Part shown: positions 10,800 through 22,100 of the stretch, one piece after another
How the letters are laid out: each line of letters starts with the position of its first letter
Position numbering within the stretch: position 1 is the stretch's first letter
DNA from: Cycas panzhihuaensis
Lineage: Eukaryota; Cycadophyta
Direction: 5' to 3'
Length of the DNA: 64,000 bases
Assembly: GCA_023213395.1 (NCBI GenBank)
Contig: CM041465.1
Span: forward strand, 59,279,741-59,343,740
The notes under the pieces: generated by a model
Told to the model about the DNA's origin: nothing
The model's database searches: none
The model's input: the letters and a program-made list of their open reading frames with translations, nothing else
Made by a program: the position numbers and the translations under genes

Positions 10800-11300
10800 T
10801 CTTGATCATTTTAAGGATGATAAAGTAATTCTCAAGCATTTGGCTAGAGCCATGCCCAACTTCCTTCTTAATCATCATAAGCTTGGATTTGATAAGTACT
10901 TACATCTTAATTCACTTTTAGCTAGCATGGATCAATCTTCATAAGTTCCTCTATCTTTGCAATTCCTATCTCAGCTCACTTTGAGGAAGGAAATGCCATG
11001 CTTGTTGGTGAGAAAATGAATGAGACATGCTTGACTTCCCCTCAGGATAAATTAGCTTTAAAAACTAGGAATCAAGTGGCCCATGATAGCCAGCTAAGAA
11101 CTTACTAGTTACAAGTTAGTAACAAGGCACTTAAATTTCAGTATCTTCATGACAAACAATGGAAATTTCCCCCCTAGTGGGTAGGACCTTATCTCATTAT
11201 TAAAAATCTTGAGAATAGTATATATTATATTTCCACCCTTGATGACCTTAAGCTCTAAAAGCCTATTAATTTATAGTTCTTGTGGAAATTCTATACCTAA
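10800..11300 (+). pseudogene. Tat-type pol remnant: linker fused to integrase C-terminus (T0)
   Basis: The first part matches the protease-RT linker of Tat A (HLARAMPNFLLNHHKLG against HLAGSAPNLPSSHHRLG). The second part matches the integrase C-terminal domain (WVGPYLIIKNLENS against WVGPFVILESLGND) and ends in FLWKFYT-stop. About 3.8 kb present in Tat A between these blocks is missing, so this is an internal deletion derivative. Both halves carry stops. Confidence 0.65.
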
Positions 11301-12232
11301 AAGGGGAATACATAAACTTCACAATGAGTATAAATTATGGCTCTAAGAAATCCATCTATTAAAGAGCCTAAATATGCTAGTTTTCACATCTTATGAGATG
11401 AACATCCCTTTGCAATGAGGCTAAAACTACAACTCTAAAAGCCATACCATCTAATGAGCTTAAACTATGGTTGGGTCCTCACTTTTTATCTTTTCAAACA
11501 TCACTCCAACATTAAAAAAAGGCTCCTCCTTTACAATTTTATCTCCCTAATTAAACTTGGTGCTTTCTTACATGTGGATCACTTATAGTAATCATGTAAG
11601 ACTATTGTCCAATAGTGAGACATGAGCTTTATTTACTAGGCTTATGCATATGCACTTTATTTGTTTCACATAAAGGATTTTATCTTGATAAGATTCCTCA
11701 TTCTTCCCTCATAAGTTTCATACTTGGGAGGAAGGAGGATGCCTAACTTTGATCACTAATATAACAATTACATATAAGTCAAGATGGTCAACTTCTTCCA
11801 CTATGTGAAATGCCCTACTTTTAATTCTTTCACCAATAGCTTTTAATCTTGGCTTACTTCTTCCTCTTATAATCTTACAACTATCTTGGTAAATTTGTAA
11901 ATATTATGCCTTCTCTTGTTCAACCACTTATCCTCTCATGCTAGGATGGTTTTTGATACCCCTCAACTATTCTCCTAAGCTCGTTACTCATTAAATAGCC
12001 ATCCCTTGATACTTAAAGATACTTTGGTCTAGAGTTCATTTTAACTCCCATAATTTAACCTTTGATAATTTGGTTTATGTTTTCTTATTTCCTTGGTTTC
12101 ATTAAAAAGGTCATTCTTGATGTAGTTTAAGGGGTATTAATGTTTCATGATAAGGTTAATCATTAGACACTTAAGTCTATCTACTCCTTCTCTTCATCAT
12201 ATCTTGACAAAAATCTCATGATAATTATAGTC

Positions 12233-12237
12233 AAAGT
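12233..12237. repeat. Target site duplication AAAGT (C2), left
   Basis: Repeated exactly at 19875-19879. Confidence 0.93.
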
Positions 12238-12669
12238 TGTTAGATTATATAATGTAAACTTATGTTTCTTAATGTTATTATTTAAGTCACATGTCTTAAA
12301 AATTATTTAAGTGATTGTAAAGTTGTAAACTTATGTTAAATATTAATTGAATTGTGGATGGTCGTTGAAATGTAGAACCGCATTCCAACGAACCTCTGTC
12401 CTATTTATTAATCTCCTAGATTCATAGAATTGGTTCCAGGGATCTAGGAGGTCTGTCCATATGCCTAAGCAAAGGTTGTTTTAGGAGGTTTGTGGTTTTG
12501 TATATTAGTTTCATTTGTTTATTAATAAAAACTTAGATTAGGAGGTGGTTTTTCTTCCCCAGAAGGGGTTTTCCACCTATCAACCCTGTATACATGTGCA
12601 TTGTCTCATTTTTGTATTTCTCTTATATTCCTATGATGTGATGACTGTGTACATGTGCCTATTCTATCA
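12238..12669 (+). repeat. 5' LTR of C2
   Basis: TGTTAGATTATA... ...CTATTCTATCA. Length equals the right LTR. Two direct copies of an AAACTTATGT segment occur near its start. Confidence 0.95.
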
Positions 12670-12681
12670 TGGTATTAGAGC
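12670..12681 (+). other. Primer-binding site of C2 (tRNA-iMet type)
   Basis: TGGTATTAGAGC begins immediately after the LTR end and differs at one base from the plant tRNA-iMet complement. Confidence 0.9.
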
Positions 12682-15240
12682 ATTCACCATTATTTTTTTT
12701 AGCACACCATTTACCTCTTTACAAAAGCCAAAACTGCCATTAAGACAGAGTAAAATTTCTATTGCCAATTAAGATTAAGTTACATCCATGTTAAACCATC
12801 TGTTTATAGTAGTGAGTTATAATAACAATGTCAAAGCCTAAGCATGCAACCTTGCATAAATGATCTTCACATTGATCTTCATGATAGGTTGAGACCTATT
12901 GTAAGCAAAGGCAAACACTGACTAGGCTTATCAAAACTAGGCTCCAACATCTTAGATGCAAAGGGATGAATACCACCAGCGTTCTTAATCAGTAAATCCA
13001 AAGAGACCACAGGCACGCGCATACCTTGAGAACACAGGGAAAAGTGCCCCCTTGAGGTTGGTTAACCAAGACCCTTGTCTCCCTTTCTCAGACATCTTAG
13101 CATTATGCAATTGTAAATGAAGAGAAAACTGAGAAAACTCCTCAGTGAGAAGCTTAAGCAGGCAACCACAATCTACTCCAACATGAATAAGAACAAGCAG
13201 AGAAGGAGCAAACTGGATGTAAACCCTCCTTGGTTGCTGCTTCAAACTTGATTCAACAAACCAGAGGCAAATCAAGAAGGAATCGCGAAAGCTGAATGGC
13301 AAATAAAGAAGGCAGAGCCTGTGAAAGCTGAACGACAAATGAAGAAGGCAGAGCCTATGAAAGCCAAACAGTAAATGAAGCTGGAGTTTGTAGAAGGCAA
13401 CATTGATCGAGTTCCATGAAGAGCTGAGGAACAAGATTGGCAAGACAACACTCCATCCACGAGGATCATGAGTAGGACTCAGGTCTAGAGACATGTGAGC
13501 TCCAGCCTGCAAACAACAAAGAACCTGCAGATGTAGTGAAGACCATGCTATTGAAGAAGCTCCTCACTATAAGGATAGGCGATAAAATTTGCTCTTCAAT
13601 GCTAAATCCTACATGGAGATCTGAGGAGATAAAGATAGTGGAGCCAGCCGCCCGCATTTGGATTGACGTTCATCCACGAAACCTCGCAGACCTGCAAACA
13701 GAAACCCTCACTGCCATGGGGAAAGTGAGGTAGGGTTTCCTTGTATTTACCCCTCGGACCCCAATCTAAATCAAAATTTAATTTTGTGTTTCAAAATTCT
13801 AATTTCTGTTGGGTCTGCGCCTGTCAATTATTTTTTGTTTTTATTTATTTTTTTAATTTTTTGATTTAAATAAACCCCCCCTCCTTAAGCTTTATAAAGT
13901 TCAATTTAAAAATTTAATCTTGATTCAAATGAATCAATGCACCCCCCTATTATATTTAATACTTTGATTTAAATCAAAGTTCCCCCCATTAAACTTTATA
14001 CTTTGATTTAAATCAAAGTCCCCCCCATTATATTTAATACTTTGATTTAAATCAAAGCCCTTCCTATTATATTTAATACATTGATTTAAATCGAAGCTCC
14101 CCCCACATTATATGTTATACTTTGATTTAAATCAAAGCCCTCCCCATTATATTTTATACTTTGATTTAAATCAAAGTTCCCTCCCCCTTAAACACCTTTT
14201 TATTAAAACATCTCCCCCTGTATAATACCTTTATTAAAATAAATCAAATACCCCCCCTTCCTCAATTATTACTTTTTTGATTTAATTTATTATTGTCTAA
14301 TACAAACTTTTTTTTGTTTTATTTTTTTAATGTAATCAAAATCAAACTCTTTCTTTTATTACATTCTCCCCTTCCCCCCCCCCAAACATTTTATATAATT
14401 ATAATTAATATTTAAACAAAACCCTTCTCCCTTAATTTTCTTTTTTTAAACCTTCTCCTTATAAGGTATTTATAAACTTTAACCCCTTACTTTTATTATC
14501 TTTCACTACATTTAATGATTAAATTCAACTACATTTTAATCACTTGAAACGAATATATTTAATCTTAGGTAAATCAAATTAACCTTTCACCATTATATTT
14601 ATTTTATTAATTTCTTTTATTATACTCTTTTTTACTATTTCTCCTTAACACTTAATATATAAGATTTGAATTTAATCCTTAAAATTATACATCTATTTTT
14701 TTTTAAATAAAAAGGGAAACTAAATACCTAGTTACAATTTTTTTAAAGTAAAACACTTACTTCATTAAGGGATTTTTTTTTTTTTTTTCTAAAAGGGATT
14801 TGTTATTTTTGAAAGGGGACAGTCTATATTCAAAAGGAGATTATTTTTTAAACAAGGACTTTTTTATTCAAAGTAAACGGGGACTATTTTTTTTCAAAGG
14901 GGAGTATTTCTCTAAGGGGGACTATTTTTCTAAAAGAATTGTTTTTCAAAAATGACTGCTTAAGGAATTGTTTTTAAGAAGTTGTTTCTTTCTATTTAAA
15001 AACACATGATTCTTTTTATCTTAAAATCAATTAATACAGACTAAGATGTCTTTGTGAATTAGATCTGTTAACAAGATTAGTACTTTCACTAGGTAATTAT
15101 TTTTTCAAGTCACATTCATAACTTTTTAATCTACAAATAAACCTCAACACTCTTAATATGACATTAATACCAGGGACAGTCACCTATATTCTAATTCCAG
15201 TATTAACTTGACTCAAACTATCTTGCAGGCAGAATCGCAT
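12682..15240 (+). other. Unusually long untranslated leader of C2
   Basis: About 2.6 kb between PBS and gag without copia coding. 12960-13740 is less AT-rich, with two to three degenerate copies of a 36 bp AAGAAGGCAGAGCC unit (13295-13375) and open frames on the minus strand (longest 175 codons, 12985-13512) that match nothing I recognise. 13740-15000 is low-complexity: C-rich runs, poly-T/A runs, and the 39 bp palindromic array annotated separately. 14800-14950 has repeated AAAGGGGACT blocks. Confidence 0.7.
13920..14176. repeat. 39 bp tandem array, each unit holding an 18 bp palindrome
   Basis: CTTTGATTTAAATCAAAG occurs at 13962, 14001, 14040, 14120 and 14159, with a slightly mutated copy at 14079 and a more diverged one near 13920. 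Spacing is 39, 39, 39, 41 and 39 bp. Between palindromes lies a C-rich segment and ATTATATTTAATA. Five copies are perfect self-complements. Confidence 0.95.
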
Positions 15241-15259
15241 ATCCCATCAGCTCAAACAG

Positions 15260-16195
15260 CAAAAATTATGGTGATATGTGATAGGTGAATTCCAAAAACC
15301 AAAAGCAGATACTACTGAGAGTCTTGTGGTATATTTGATGAACTCAAATGCCGCATTAGGTACCATATTAAATTCACTCTCACAAGAAATCAGTAGGCAG
15401 TTTTATGAAAAAGATGACTTAGCCACTGTCTGGAAAACCTTGGAAGAAAAATATGACAAGGTTGATACATATCAAGTAGCTATCCTAAAAGAACAATTGT
15501 ATAATCTGACTTTTGATGACTTTACAAATGTTGAGGATTTTTTAACTAAAATCTAATCAATTAATAAAGATCTAGATAACTGCATTAAATTAAAAACCAA
15601 AGAAGGTGATATAGAAAAAATAACTATGCATGTTAAAGATAACGACATGCTCGTACGTCTTGCAGTTAACAAATTACCAAAACACTTTAATCTTTACCAA
15701 GCTACCAGACAACAAGCTGGCAATCCACCTATCACATTCAATTAGTTGACAAACCAACTGATTAAACATTAGACAATATTAATTAGAATAGGTGTAATAA
15801 AAGATCATTCACGGGCTTTGTTTTCTAAAACTAAGCCACAATTTAAAAACAAACAATAGAATAACAATTTTCATAATAATCAAAAATTCTAGAAACCTCA
15901 TCGAGGTTCACCATCTAATTCTCAAAATAATGTTAAATATTCTGGTCCAACTAAAAACCAAAATACTTCTAATCAATTCATTTCTAATAGAAACAATGCA
16001 TCTTCTTCTCAAAACACTAGTTGTGCTGACTATCATAAAAGAGGCCATACTATTGATGTCTGTAAAAGTAGAATAGCTTCAGAAGCATGGAAAGCTTCTA
16101 AGGGATTGCAAAATAAACCGCATTCCCATTCTCAATCCCATTTTCAATCACATTCATAATCACGACCACAAAACCGTTAATTTCATTATCGTTCT
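15260..16195 (+). pseudogene. copia gag with zinc knuckle (C2), N-terminally short
   Basis: Copia-type gag (UBN2-like): YVIGEFQKPKA, ALGTILNSLSQEI, VWKTLEEKYDK, then a basic Asn/Gln-rich linker and a zinc knuckle at 16022-16063. In the knuckle the second Cys reads Tyr (CADYHKRGHTIDVC instead of C-x2-C). The usual first 50-60 residues, with the LNGxNYxxW motif, are not recognisable upstream, so the start is lost or deleted. In-frame stops occur at several Gln positions. Confidence 0.8.
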
Positions 16196-16700
16196 TTGGC
16201 AGCAACAACTTCTGCGTTTGTTGCTCCTTCAAACCAACCACCACAATGGATCCTTGACTCTAGTGCATCATATCATATGACTAGACATCAGAAAAACTTA
16301 ACCACTTATCAATCTGAAACAAACTCTGAAGAAGAGATTTCTTTCGGTAGTGGTAATCAACTCAAAGTGAAAGGATCTGGTGATGTTACCATAAAGGATG
16401 GTTCAATCAAGGATGTTTTTTACATACTTGGTTTGTTACCAAACCTCCTCTCAGTTTATCAAATCTACTAGAAAGACCTTGTCATCAAATTCTAGAAAAA
16501 TAAATTTATCATTAAGGATCCATTACATAAATTCAAACGTATTACTTCAGGACCTGTTGATCATAACACAAGTCTCTATAGTCTGAGAAGTTTTGAAAAT
16601 AATAAATCAAAATCTTTTAGTGCCTTCGTTGCTAAATCTGACTCAGTTAGCAAGATTTGTCATGCAAGATTTGGCCATACTAGTTATGGTAAACTATAAT
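16196..16700 (+). pseudogene. copia protease and GAG-pre-integrase region (C2)
   Basis: The protease active site lies at 16256-16267 and reads D-S-S-A in WILDSSASYHMT, where copia elements usually have D-S-G-A; GGT to AGT explains it. About 90 codons are open, then stops. The segment continues into the pre-integrase HARFGHTSYGKL motif. Confidence 0.85.
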
Positions 16701-17770
16701 ATTTAATTAAGCATGAAATAGTCCATGGCTTACCACCATTAAATATTGTTTATGTTGTTTGTGAAGCCTGTGTGATAGGCAAACAACACATGGATCCATT
16801 TCCACATAAAACTTAATACCGAGCAATTGCTCCACTTGAACTTGTCCACTCTGACATATATGGACCTTTTCATGTATCATCATACTCGGGATCTCATTAT
16901 TTCGTTATATTTATTGATGATTATTTAAGAAAATGTTGGGTTTATATGCTCAAAATATGCAATCAAGTGTTTAACATTTTCGTTGAATATAAAATGTTAG
17001 TAGAAAATCAATCTAATTCAAGAATCAAAATATTTCGATATGATAATGCAAAGGAATATTTAAGTAGAAATTTTACCTCTTTCTGCAAATCACATGGAAT
17101 TAAATTCCAACATTCAGTTGCATACATGCCTCAACAAAATGGTGTTGCTGAACGCAAAAACCATACTCTTGTTGAAATGACTCGTTGCATGTTACATGCA
17201 AAGAATCTCGATTTAAAACTATAGGCAGAAGCAATTAACTGCCCTAATTATTTATTAAATCATTTACCCAGTAAATGTCTACAAAACGTCACTCTAGAAC
17301 AAAAATGGCCTGGAAGAAAACCATCTGTCTAACATTTACGAATCTTTGGCAGTATCATGTGGAGACATATTCCTCACAAAAAACATAAAAAGTTAGATAA
17401 AAAAAGTCAAAAATACATCTTCGTTGGCTATAGTGAAGAGAGCAAAGCCTATAGACTTTTAAATCCAGTCACACATGACATTTCTATTTTGCGTGATGTA
17501 GTATTTGATGAAGAAGGATCTACTTATGTAGAACTTCCTGTTGAAGATTTGTTAACCAACACTTGTTTGATTGATGATTCTGATAAACAAGTTGATTCAG
17601 AAATTATAGATTATTTATCAACTCAAGTCCAAAATTGGACCCTATCAGAACCCACTAAAATAGATCCTTCTCTTCAAGCTAGTACATCAAATCAACCTAT
17701 AACCTTAGATTCAGTTACTCACAAGCAACCTGTTTGGGTAACCAAATACTTGATGTTAGATCTAATGTAG
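16640..17770 (+). pseudogene. copia integrase (C2), broken
   Basis: HHCC finger: CHARFGHTSYGKL and CEACVIGKQH. Core catalytic triad: Asp in LVHSDIYGPF (about 16855), Asp in RYDNAKEYLS (about 17042), Glu in NGVAERKNH (about 17150). The C-terminal domain has KKSQKYIFVGYSEESKAYR. Stops at about 16698, 16816, 17222 and 17330 replace Gln or Trp codons. The frame is the same as gag and protease. Confidence 0.9.
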
Positions 17771-17879
17771 GCAATCCTACTGATACTAGGCATATACGTG
17801 CACAAAAACTTCATGTAAATTTTGCCTTAATGGCAAAAATAATGGAAAATAATGATCCAAAAACTTTTAAATAAGCCAG

Positions 17880-19395
17880 CAACAATCCTATATGGCAAGA
17901 TGCTATGTAGACTAAATTTGCTGCCTTAATTAAAATTCAACCTGGGATCTAATTCCTTTCCCACCTAGGAAAAATGTAGTCAACTGTAAATGGGTTTATA
18001 GGACTAAATATAATTCAATAGGTGCAATAAAAATATAAAGCTCGCCTTGTTGCCAAAGGATTTTCCCAATAGATGGTATTGACTATAATGAAACCTTTGC
18101 TCATGTCACAAAGATGAATACAATCAAGACAATTATTACTCTTGCAGCCAAATTTGGTTGGGAAATCCACCAAATGGATGTTAAGAGTGCTTTCTTGAAT
18201 GGTGATCTCAAAGAAGAGATCTACATGTCACAGCCACCTGGATTCATTAAAAATCCTAATTTAGTCTGTAAACTTAAAAAATCTATTTATGGTTTAAAAC
18301 AAGCTCCTCGAGCTGGGTATACCAAAGTCGATGATTACTTAATCCACATTGGATACACTAGATGTATTAGTGATCCAAATCTTCATTTTAAATGTGAAAA
18401 TGAAAATCTTACCATTCTAATTCTCTATGTTGATGACATTATTATCACTAGATTATCAACACATAATATTCATCATCTCAAATCAACTTTAATGAACAAA
18501 TTTGAAATGACTGATTTAGGTCTATTACATTACTTTCTAGGTTTACAAGTTTATCAAAATCAATCAAATATAACACTATCTTAACCTAATTATATTCTCG
18601 ATTTAATTCAGCGGTTTAACATGGAAAATGCTAAACCCATATCAAATCCTTTATAATCAAGAGTTAAACTGTCTATTAATTATCTAACTTTGTTATGTGA
18701 TCCAACTCTATACAGACAACTCATTGGTAGTCTAATCTATCTTACTCACGCCTGCCCTGACATTTTTTATGCTATTGCTTTATGCTCCCGATATATGCAA
18801 CAACCACATGAATCTCACTGGAAAACAACTAAATGAATCTTACACTATTTAAAGAATACTGTATTTTATGGTTTAACTTATAACTTTTGTAATAAACCAC
18901 TAGCATTAATTGGATATACTGATTCCAATTGGGCAAATGATTTAAATGATCGTAAATCTACTTTAGGTTATATATTTTTTATTGATTCCTCACCTATTAC
19001 TTGGTTTAGCAAAAAAATACAGGCACTAGCATTATCAACAACTGAAGCAGAATATTGAGCATTAGTTGAAGTTGGTAAAGAAGCACTTTGGCTAAAATCA
19101 CTATTAAATGAAATTGGTCTGACTCTAAACTCTTCAATTGAAATTAAAGTTGATAATCAAGGTGCAATTACTATTGCTACTAATCCTATTTCCCATTCTA
19201 GAACTAAACATATTGAATTACATCAACATTTTATTCGTAATTTAGTTACTGATAATTTTATTTGTTTGTCTTATTGTCCAACAGATTTATAGATTGCTGA
19301 CATTCTTACGAAGTCATTAACTAAACCAAAGTCTTTACATCTTAGAGATTTATTACAGATAAAAGAAGTCTCCATCAAAGTGGGATCACTGTGAT
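17880..19395 (+). pseudogene. copia RT and RNase H (C2), broken
   Basis: RT motifs: QMDVKSAFLNGDLKEEIY, YGLKQAPRAGY (the usual W is G), and LYVDDIIIT at about 18425. Thumb LGLLHYFLGLQV. RNase H: GYTDSNWAND (Asp), LSTTEAEY (Glu), VDNQGAI (Asp), SRTKHIELHQH. Frame differs from integrase, so a frameshift lies between 17770 and 18060. The polyprotein ends near 19394. Longest open stretch is 156 codons (18114-18584). Confidence 0.93.
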
Positions 19396-19433
19396 GAAGC
19401 TCTTCTTTTCTCTCCAGTACAAAAGTTTACATT

Positions 19434-19442
19434 AAAGGGGGA
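19434..19442 (+). other. Polypurine tract of C2
   Basis: AAAGGGGGA directly before the 3' LTR. Confidence 0.88.
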
Positions 19443-19874
19443 TGTTAGATTATATAATGTAAACTTATGTTTCTTAATGTTATTATTTAAGTCACATGTC
19501 TTAAAAATTATTTAAGTGATTATAAAGTTGTAAACTTATGTTAAATATTAATTGAATTGTGGATGGTCATTGAAATGTGGAACCATATTCCAACGAACCT
19601 TCGTTCTATTTATTAATCTCCTAGATTCATAGAATTGGTTCTAGGAATCTAGGAGGTCTATCCATATGCCTGACCAAAGGCTGTTTTAGGAGGTTTGTGG
19701 TTTTGTATATTAGTTTCATTTGTTTATTAATAAAAACTTAGATTAGGAGGTGGTTTTTCTTCCCTAGAAGGGGTTTTCCACCTGTCAACCCTGTGTACAT
19801 ATCCATTGTCTTATTTTTGTGTTTCTCTTATATTCCTTTGATGTGATGACTATGTACATGTGCCTATTCTATCA
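19443..19874 (+). repeat. 3' LTR of C2
   Basis: 432 bp, same ends as the 5' LTR, followed by AAAGT (19875-19879). Confidence 0.95.
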
Positions 19875-19879
19875 AAAGT
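19875..19879. repeat. Target site duplication AAAGT (C2), right
   Basis: Matches 12233-12237 exactly. Confidence 0.93.
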
Positions 19880-20399
19880 GATGATTACTTATCATCTAAG
19901 AAGTAAGTTTAGTGATACCTGGTTCACCATGACCCTCATCTAAACTATTATATGGTATGACCTAGGATAGTAGTGAAAGAAAAGATAAAAATAAATATCA
20001 AAAGGAAAAAAAGGAAACAAAAAAATGAAAGAGTTAAGGAAGATAAAGATCCCTTTATGTTTCTACCTTCTTGGTATCTAAAGCAAGTTGCATAATAGCT
20101 TCATCTCCACCTATACTAGTATAGTTTAGGTTCATTAGGGTGCAATATGTATGACCTTTAGATCTAGTTGTTTGGGCCCACTATGGTGTCAATTATGATT
20201 AAAACTTGTTTGACATGTAGTTGCCTTTTATACTTGTTTGCATTTGGGAAAGTTCTCTTATGATGAGAAAACCTAGCCATGATCCTATCTCCTTCTTATT
20301 TTACAGTTGAAACTAAGTCTCTGATATGGAACCATATCCTCATAGGTTGATTTCTATAATGTCCCTATATCTATCATTTTATCTTTGTGTTTGATACCT

Positions 20400-20823
20400 T
20401 TCTATTATATCATTGAGTACACATATCAATGGAGGTAGTCAAGGAAACCTAGGGTCATCTATTACTGCATGGGATATTTATGACCAAATAGGCAACATAT
20501 TAACCTTCACTAGCATGTTCCTATTATAAGTAAGCAATAATGAAACCAACTATATTTCCATCATAGGAGCTCTAACTAATGTCTTACAACTTCATGATGG
20601 TCTTATTGATCCTTTTTATAATTCTCAAGTTGTAGCCTTTCAACTTGTTAGTGCTTATCATGTTCATTCACCTTGTTTACACTTCTTTCATGCTTAGCCT
20701 TTGATATTATTGTCTTACGTCTCATCTATTATTATCCAACAAATCTTATGTAGTCAAAATATTGAAGTTGACTCTATAGTCTCTCATATTTTAGAGCATT
20801 ATTACTCGCAAGCTTATCATTCT
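20400..20823 (+). pseudogene. Tat additional RNase H (T0), degenerate
   Basis: The frame THINGGSQGNLGSSITAWDIYD, SNNETNYISIIGALTNVL, FYNSQVVAF and NIEVDSIVSHILEHY aligns with the Tat A domain at 53560-54007. The Glu (NNE) and last Asp (EVDS) are retained. Two catalytic Asp positions read Asn (INGG, YNSQ), both explained by G to A change. An internal TAA and TAG are present. Confidence 0.7.
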
Positions 20824-20837
20824 AAGCTAGGGTCAAC

Positions 20838-20980
20838 ACTCCATAATGATCATAAACTAACTAGATACTTTGTAATGAGTATAAACTAATTAGACACTCC
20901 ATAATGAGTATACATTAACCAGACACTCCATAATAAGTATAAACTAATAACATACTCCACTATGAGTATAAACTACGATG
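20838..20980. repeat. 29 bp tandem repeat, five copies
   Basis: ACTCCATAATGAGTATAAACTA-type units begin at 20838, 20867, 20896, 20925 and 20954, an exact 29 bp period with substitutions. The core AATGAG...TAAACTA also appears singly at 11322, 11452 and 54092. Confidence 0.88.
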
Positions 20981-21199
20981 TAAATACTATTACAAAAAAA
21001 AAAAAACATACACTTAAATCTAAATTCATGCATGTTTATTCATCATAAGGAGAATAGGAGGAGGAAAAAAGGTTAAGGACAATCATGTTCTACACATTTA
21101 TAGATAAAGAATGATGATATGATATATATAAGTATGAGCAATCAAATGGTATATATGTCATAACTACAAAGCTATGGTCCTTTAGCTTCCATAGGCAAG

Positions 21200-22030
21200 A
21201 ACAAATGTTCATAGGTGAGATCCTATAGTCACATCCCTATGCCCACAGAGTGCAGTCATGCTCCTCGTCTCTCAAGCCTCTTCCCATGTCAAATATCACC
21301 CATATGATGGTTAATGAGAGCTACCCTATCCTCCCTCAGAGTGATAGCTATGGGTATGAGACCTCTCCCTTCTATGAGGGTCATGCCTAGCCTATTGTAC
21401 ACTATGACTAGTTGATGGAGTCATGCATCCACCTACTTATAGGATGGTCATCATATATAAGTGTTGTCTCTCATCCTCTATAGCCTTTAATTATGGCTCT
21501 CTCACCACCAATCACACCTCCATCTCTTGATACATATTTTAAGCTCATATAGTAGGTACAAAATACCAAGTGTAAGAACTTATTAGCTTAGGATCTCCCT
21601 CCTACCAAACTAGAGGCTTTCCTAGGTTATAAATAAATGATAATAGGGCATCAAGGGTCCTCCTCACCATTGAGATCGTCATCATCTCAATGCCTATCAT
21701 GTAAACATATAGTAGTTAGTTATTTTTTCAAACATATAATCAAAAGTAAAAAACCATTGTAGTAATGAAAAAGCATGAGTTAAGTAAACACCATCTAAGC
21801 ATAAATAATCAACTATAGATACTTGTTAGAGTTAATGTTACCACATCAATTAGTAACTTAAGAAATCTTACTAGCTTTTTCTTACCTATAGTGGACTTTG
21901 GACCTCCCTTGGGGTCTATCTCCATGTCATCATTAAGAGAGTAAACTCCTCCTACCACTATTGGTACCTCTACTTGTCTAACTACTGACTCATAACCTCC
22001 TCCATCACCTTTTTATGTTTTTGTATTTTT
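21200..22030 (-). pseudogene. Antisense PMD-associated gene remnant (T0), C-terminal exons
   Basis: Minus-strand layout matches the antisense gene of Tat A: an acidic Gly-rich segment (about 22020-21886), a GT...AG intron (21885-21694, GTAAGA donor), then a Lys/Glu-rich helical segment (LKAIEDERQHLYM). It corresponds to Tat A exons flanking intron 50991-51112. The PMD part itself is not recognisable here. Several stops. Confidence 0.45.
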
Positions 22031-22100
22031 GACTAGTAAAGGAACTTACATTTTTAATGGGCAATTCACATTTTTGATAAATTCTACCATATTTTTAGAA

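Larger units (their letters stand above)
9192..12237 (+). mobile_element. Old Tat-type gypsy T0, left part, internally deleted
   Basis: A heavily decayed element whose gag-protease border, protease, protease-RT linker and integrase C-terminus align by eye with Tat A at 44157-45530 and 49340-49627. The reverse transcriptase, RNase H and integrase core expected between them are absent. The left boundary is the C1 LTR and the right boundary is the C2 insertion. From about 11300 to 12237 I see only AT-rich 3' sequence with a few AATGAG...TAAACTA motifs also found in Tat A; no gene. Confidence 0.75.
12238..19874 (+). mobile_element. Ty1/copia element C2, complete structure
   Basis: 7637 bp with two 432 bp LTRs, a PBS, a long non-coding leader, gag-protease-integrase-RT-RNase H in copia order, a polypurine tract and a perfect AAAGT duplication. 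By hand count about 23 of 432 LTR positions differ (about 5%). From about 15260 to 17770 a single reading frame persists with only point stops, then a frame change before RT. Stops are mostly at Gln or Trp codons. Not autonomous now. Confidence 0.95.
19880..22100 (+). mobile_element. Old Tat-type gypsy T0, right part
   Basis: Continuation of T0 after C2. It contains a degenerate additional RNase H (20400-20823), a 29 bp tandem array and remnants of an antisense gene (21200-22030). These match features of Tat A downstream of its integrase. 19880-20399 is AT-rich with no gene I recognise. Confidence 0.65.

Noticed and set aside
12880-13020. Minus-strand LLIKNAGGIHPF resembles the NNAG motif of short-chain dehydrogenases, hinting at a captured host gene in the C2 leader.
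   Set aside because: No Rossmann GxxxGxG upstream and no YxxxK downstream in any frame; a short chance match is likelier.
12985-13512. 175-codon minus-strand ORF in the C2 leader.
   Set aside because: Composition is driven by the 36 bp repeat on the other strand; no recognisable domain and no promoter seen.
13900-14180. Regularly spaced repeats could suggest a CRISPR-like array.
   Set aside because: Spacers are themselves similar, repeats are palindromes in a plant retrotransposon leader and there is no cas context.
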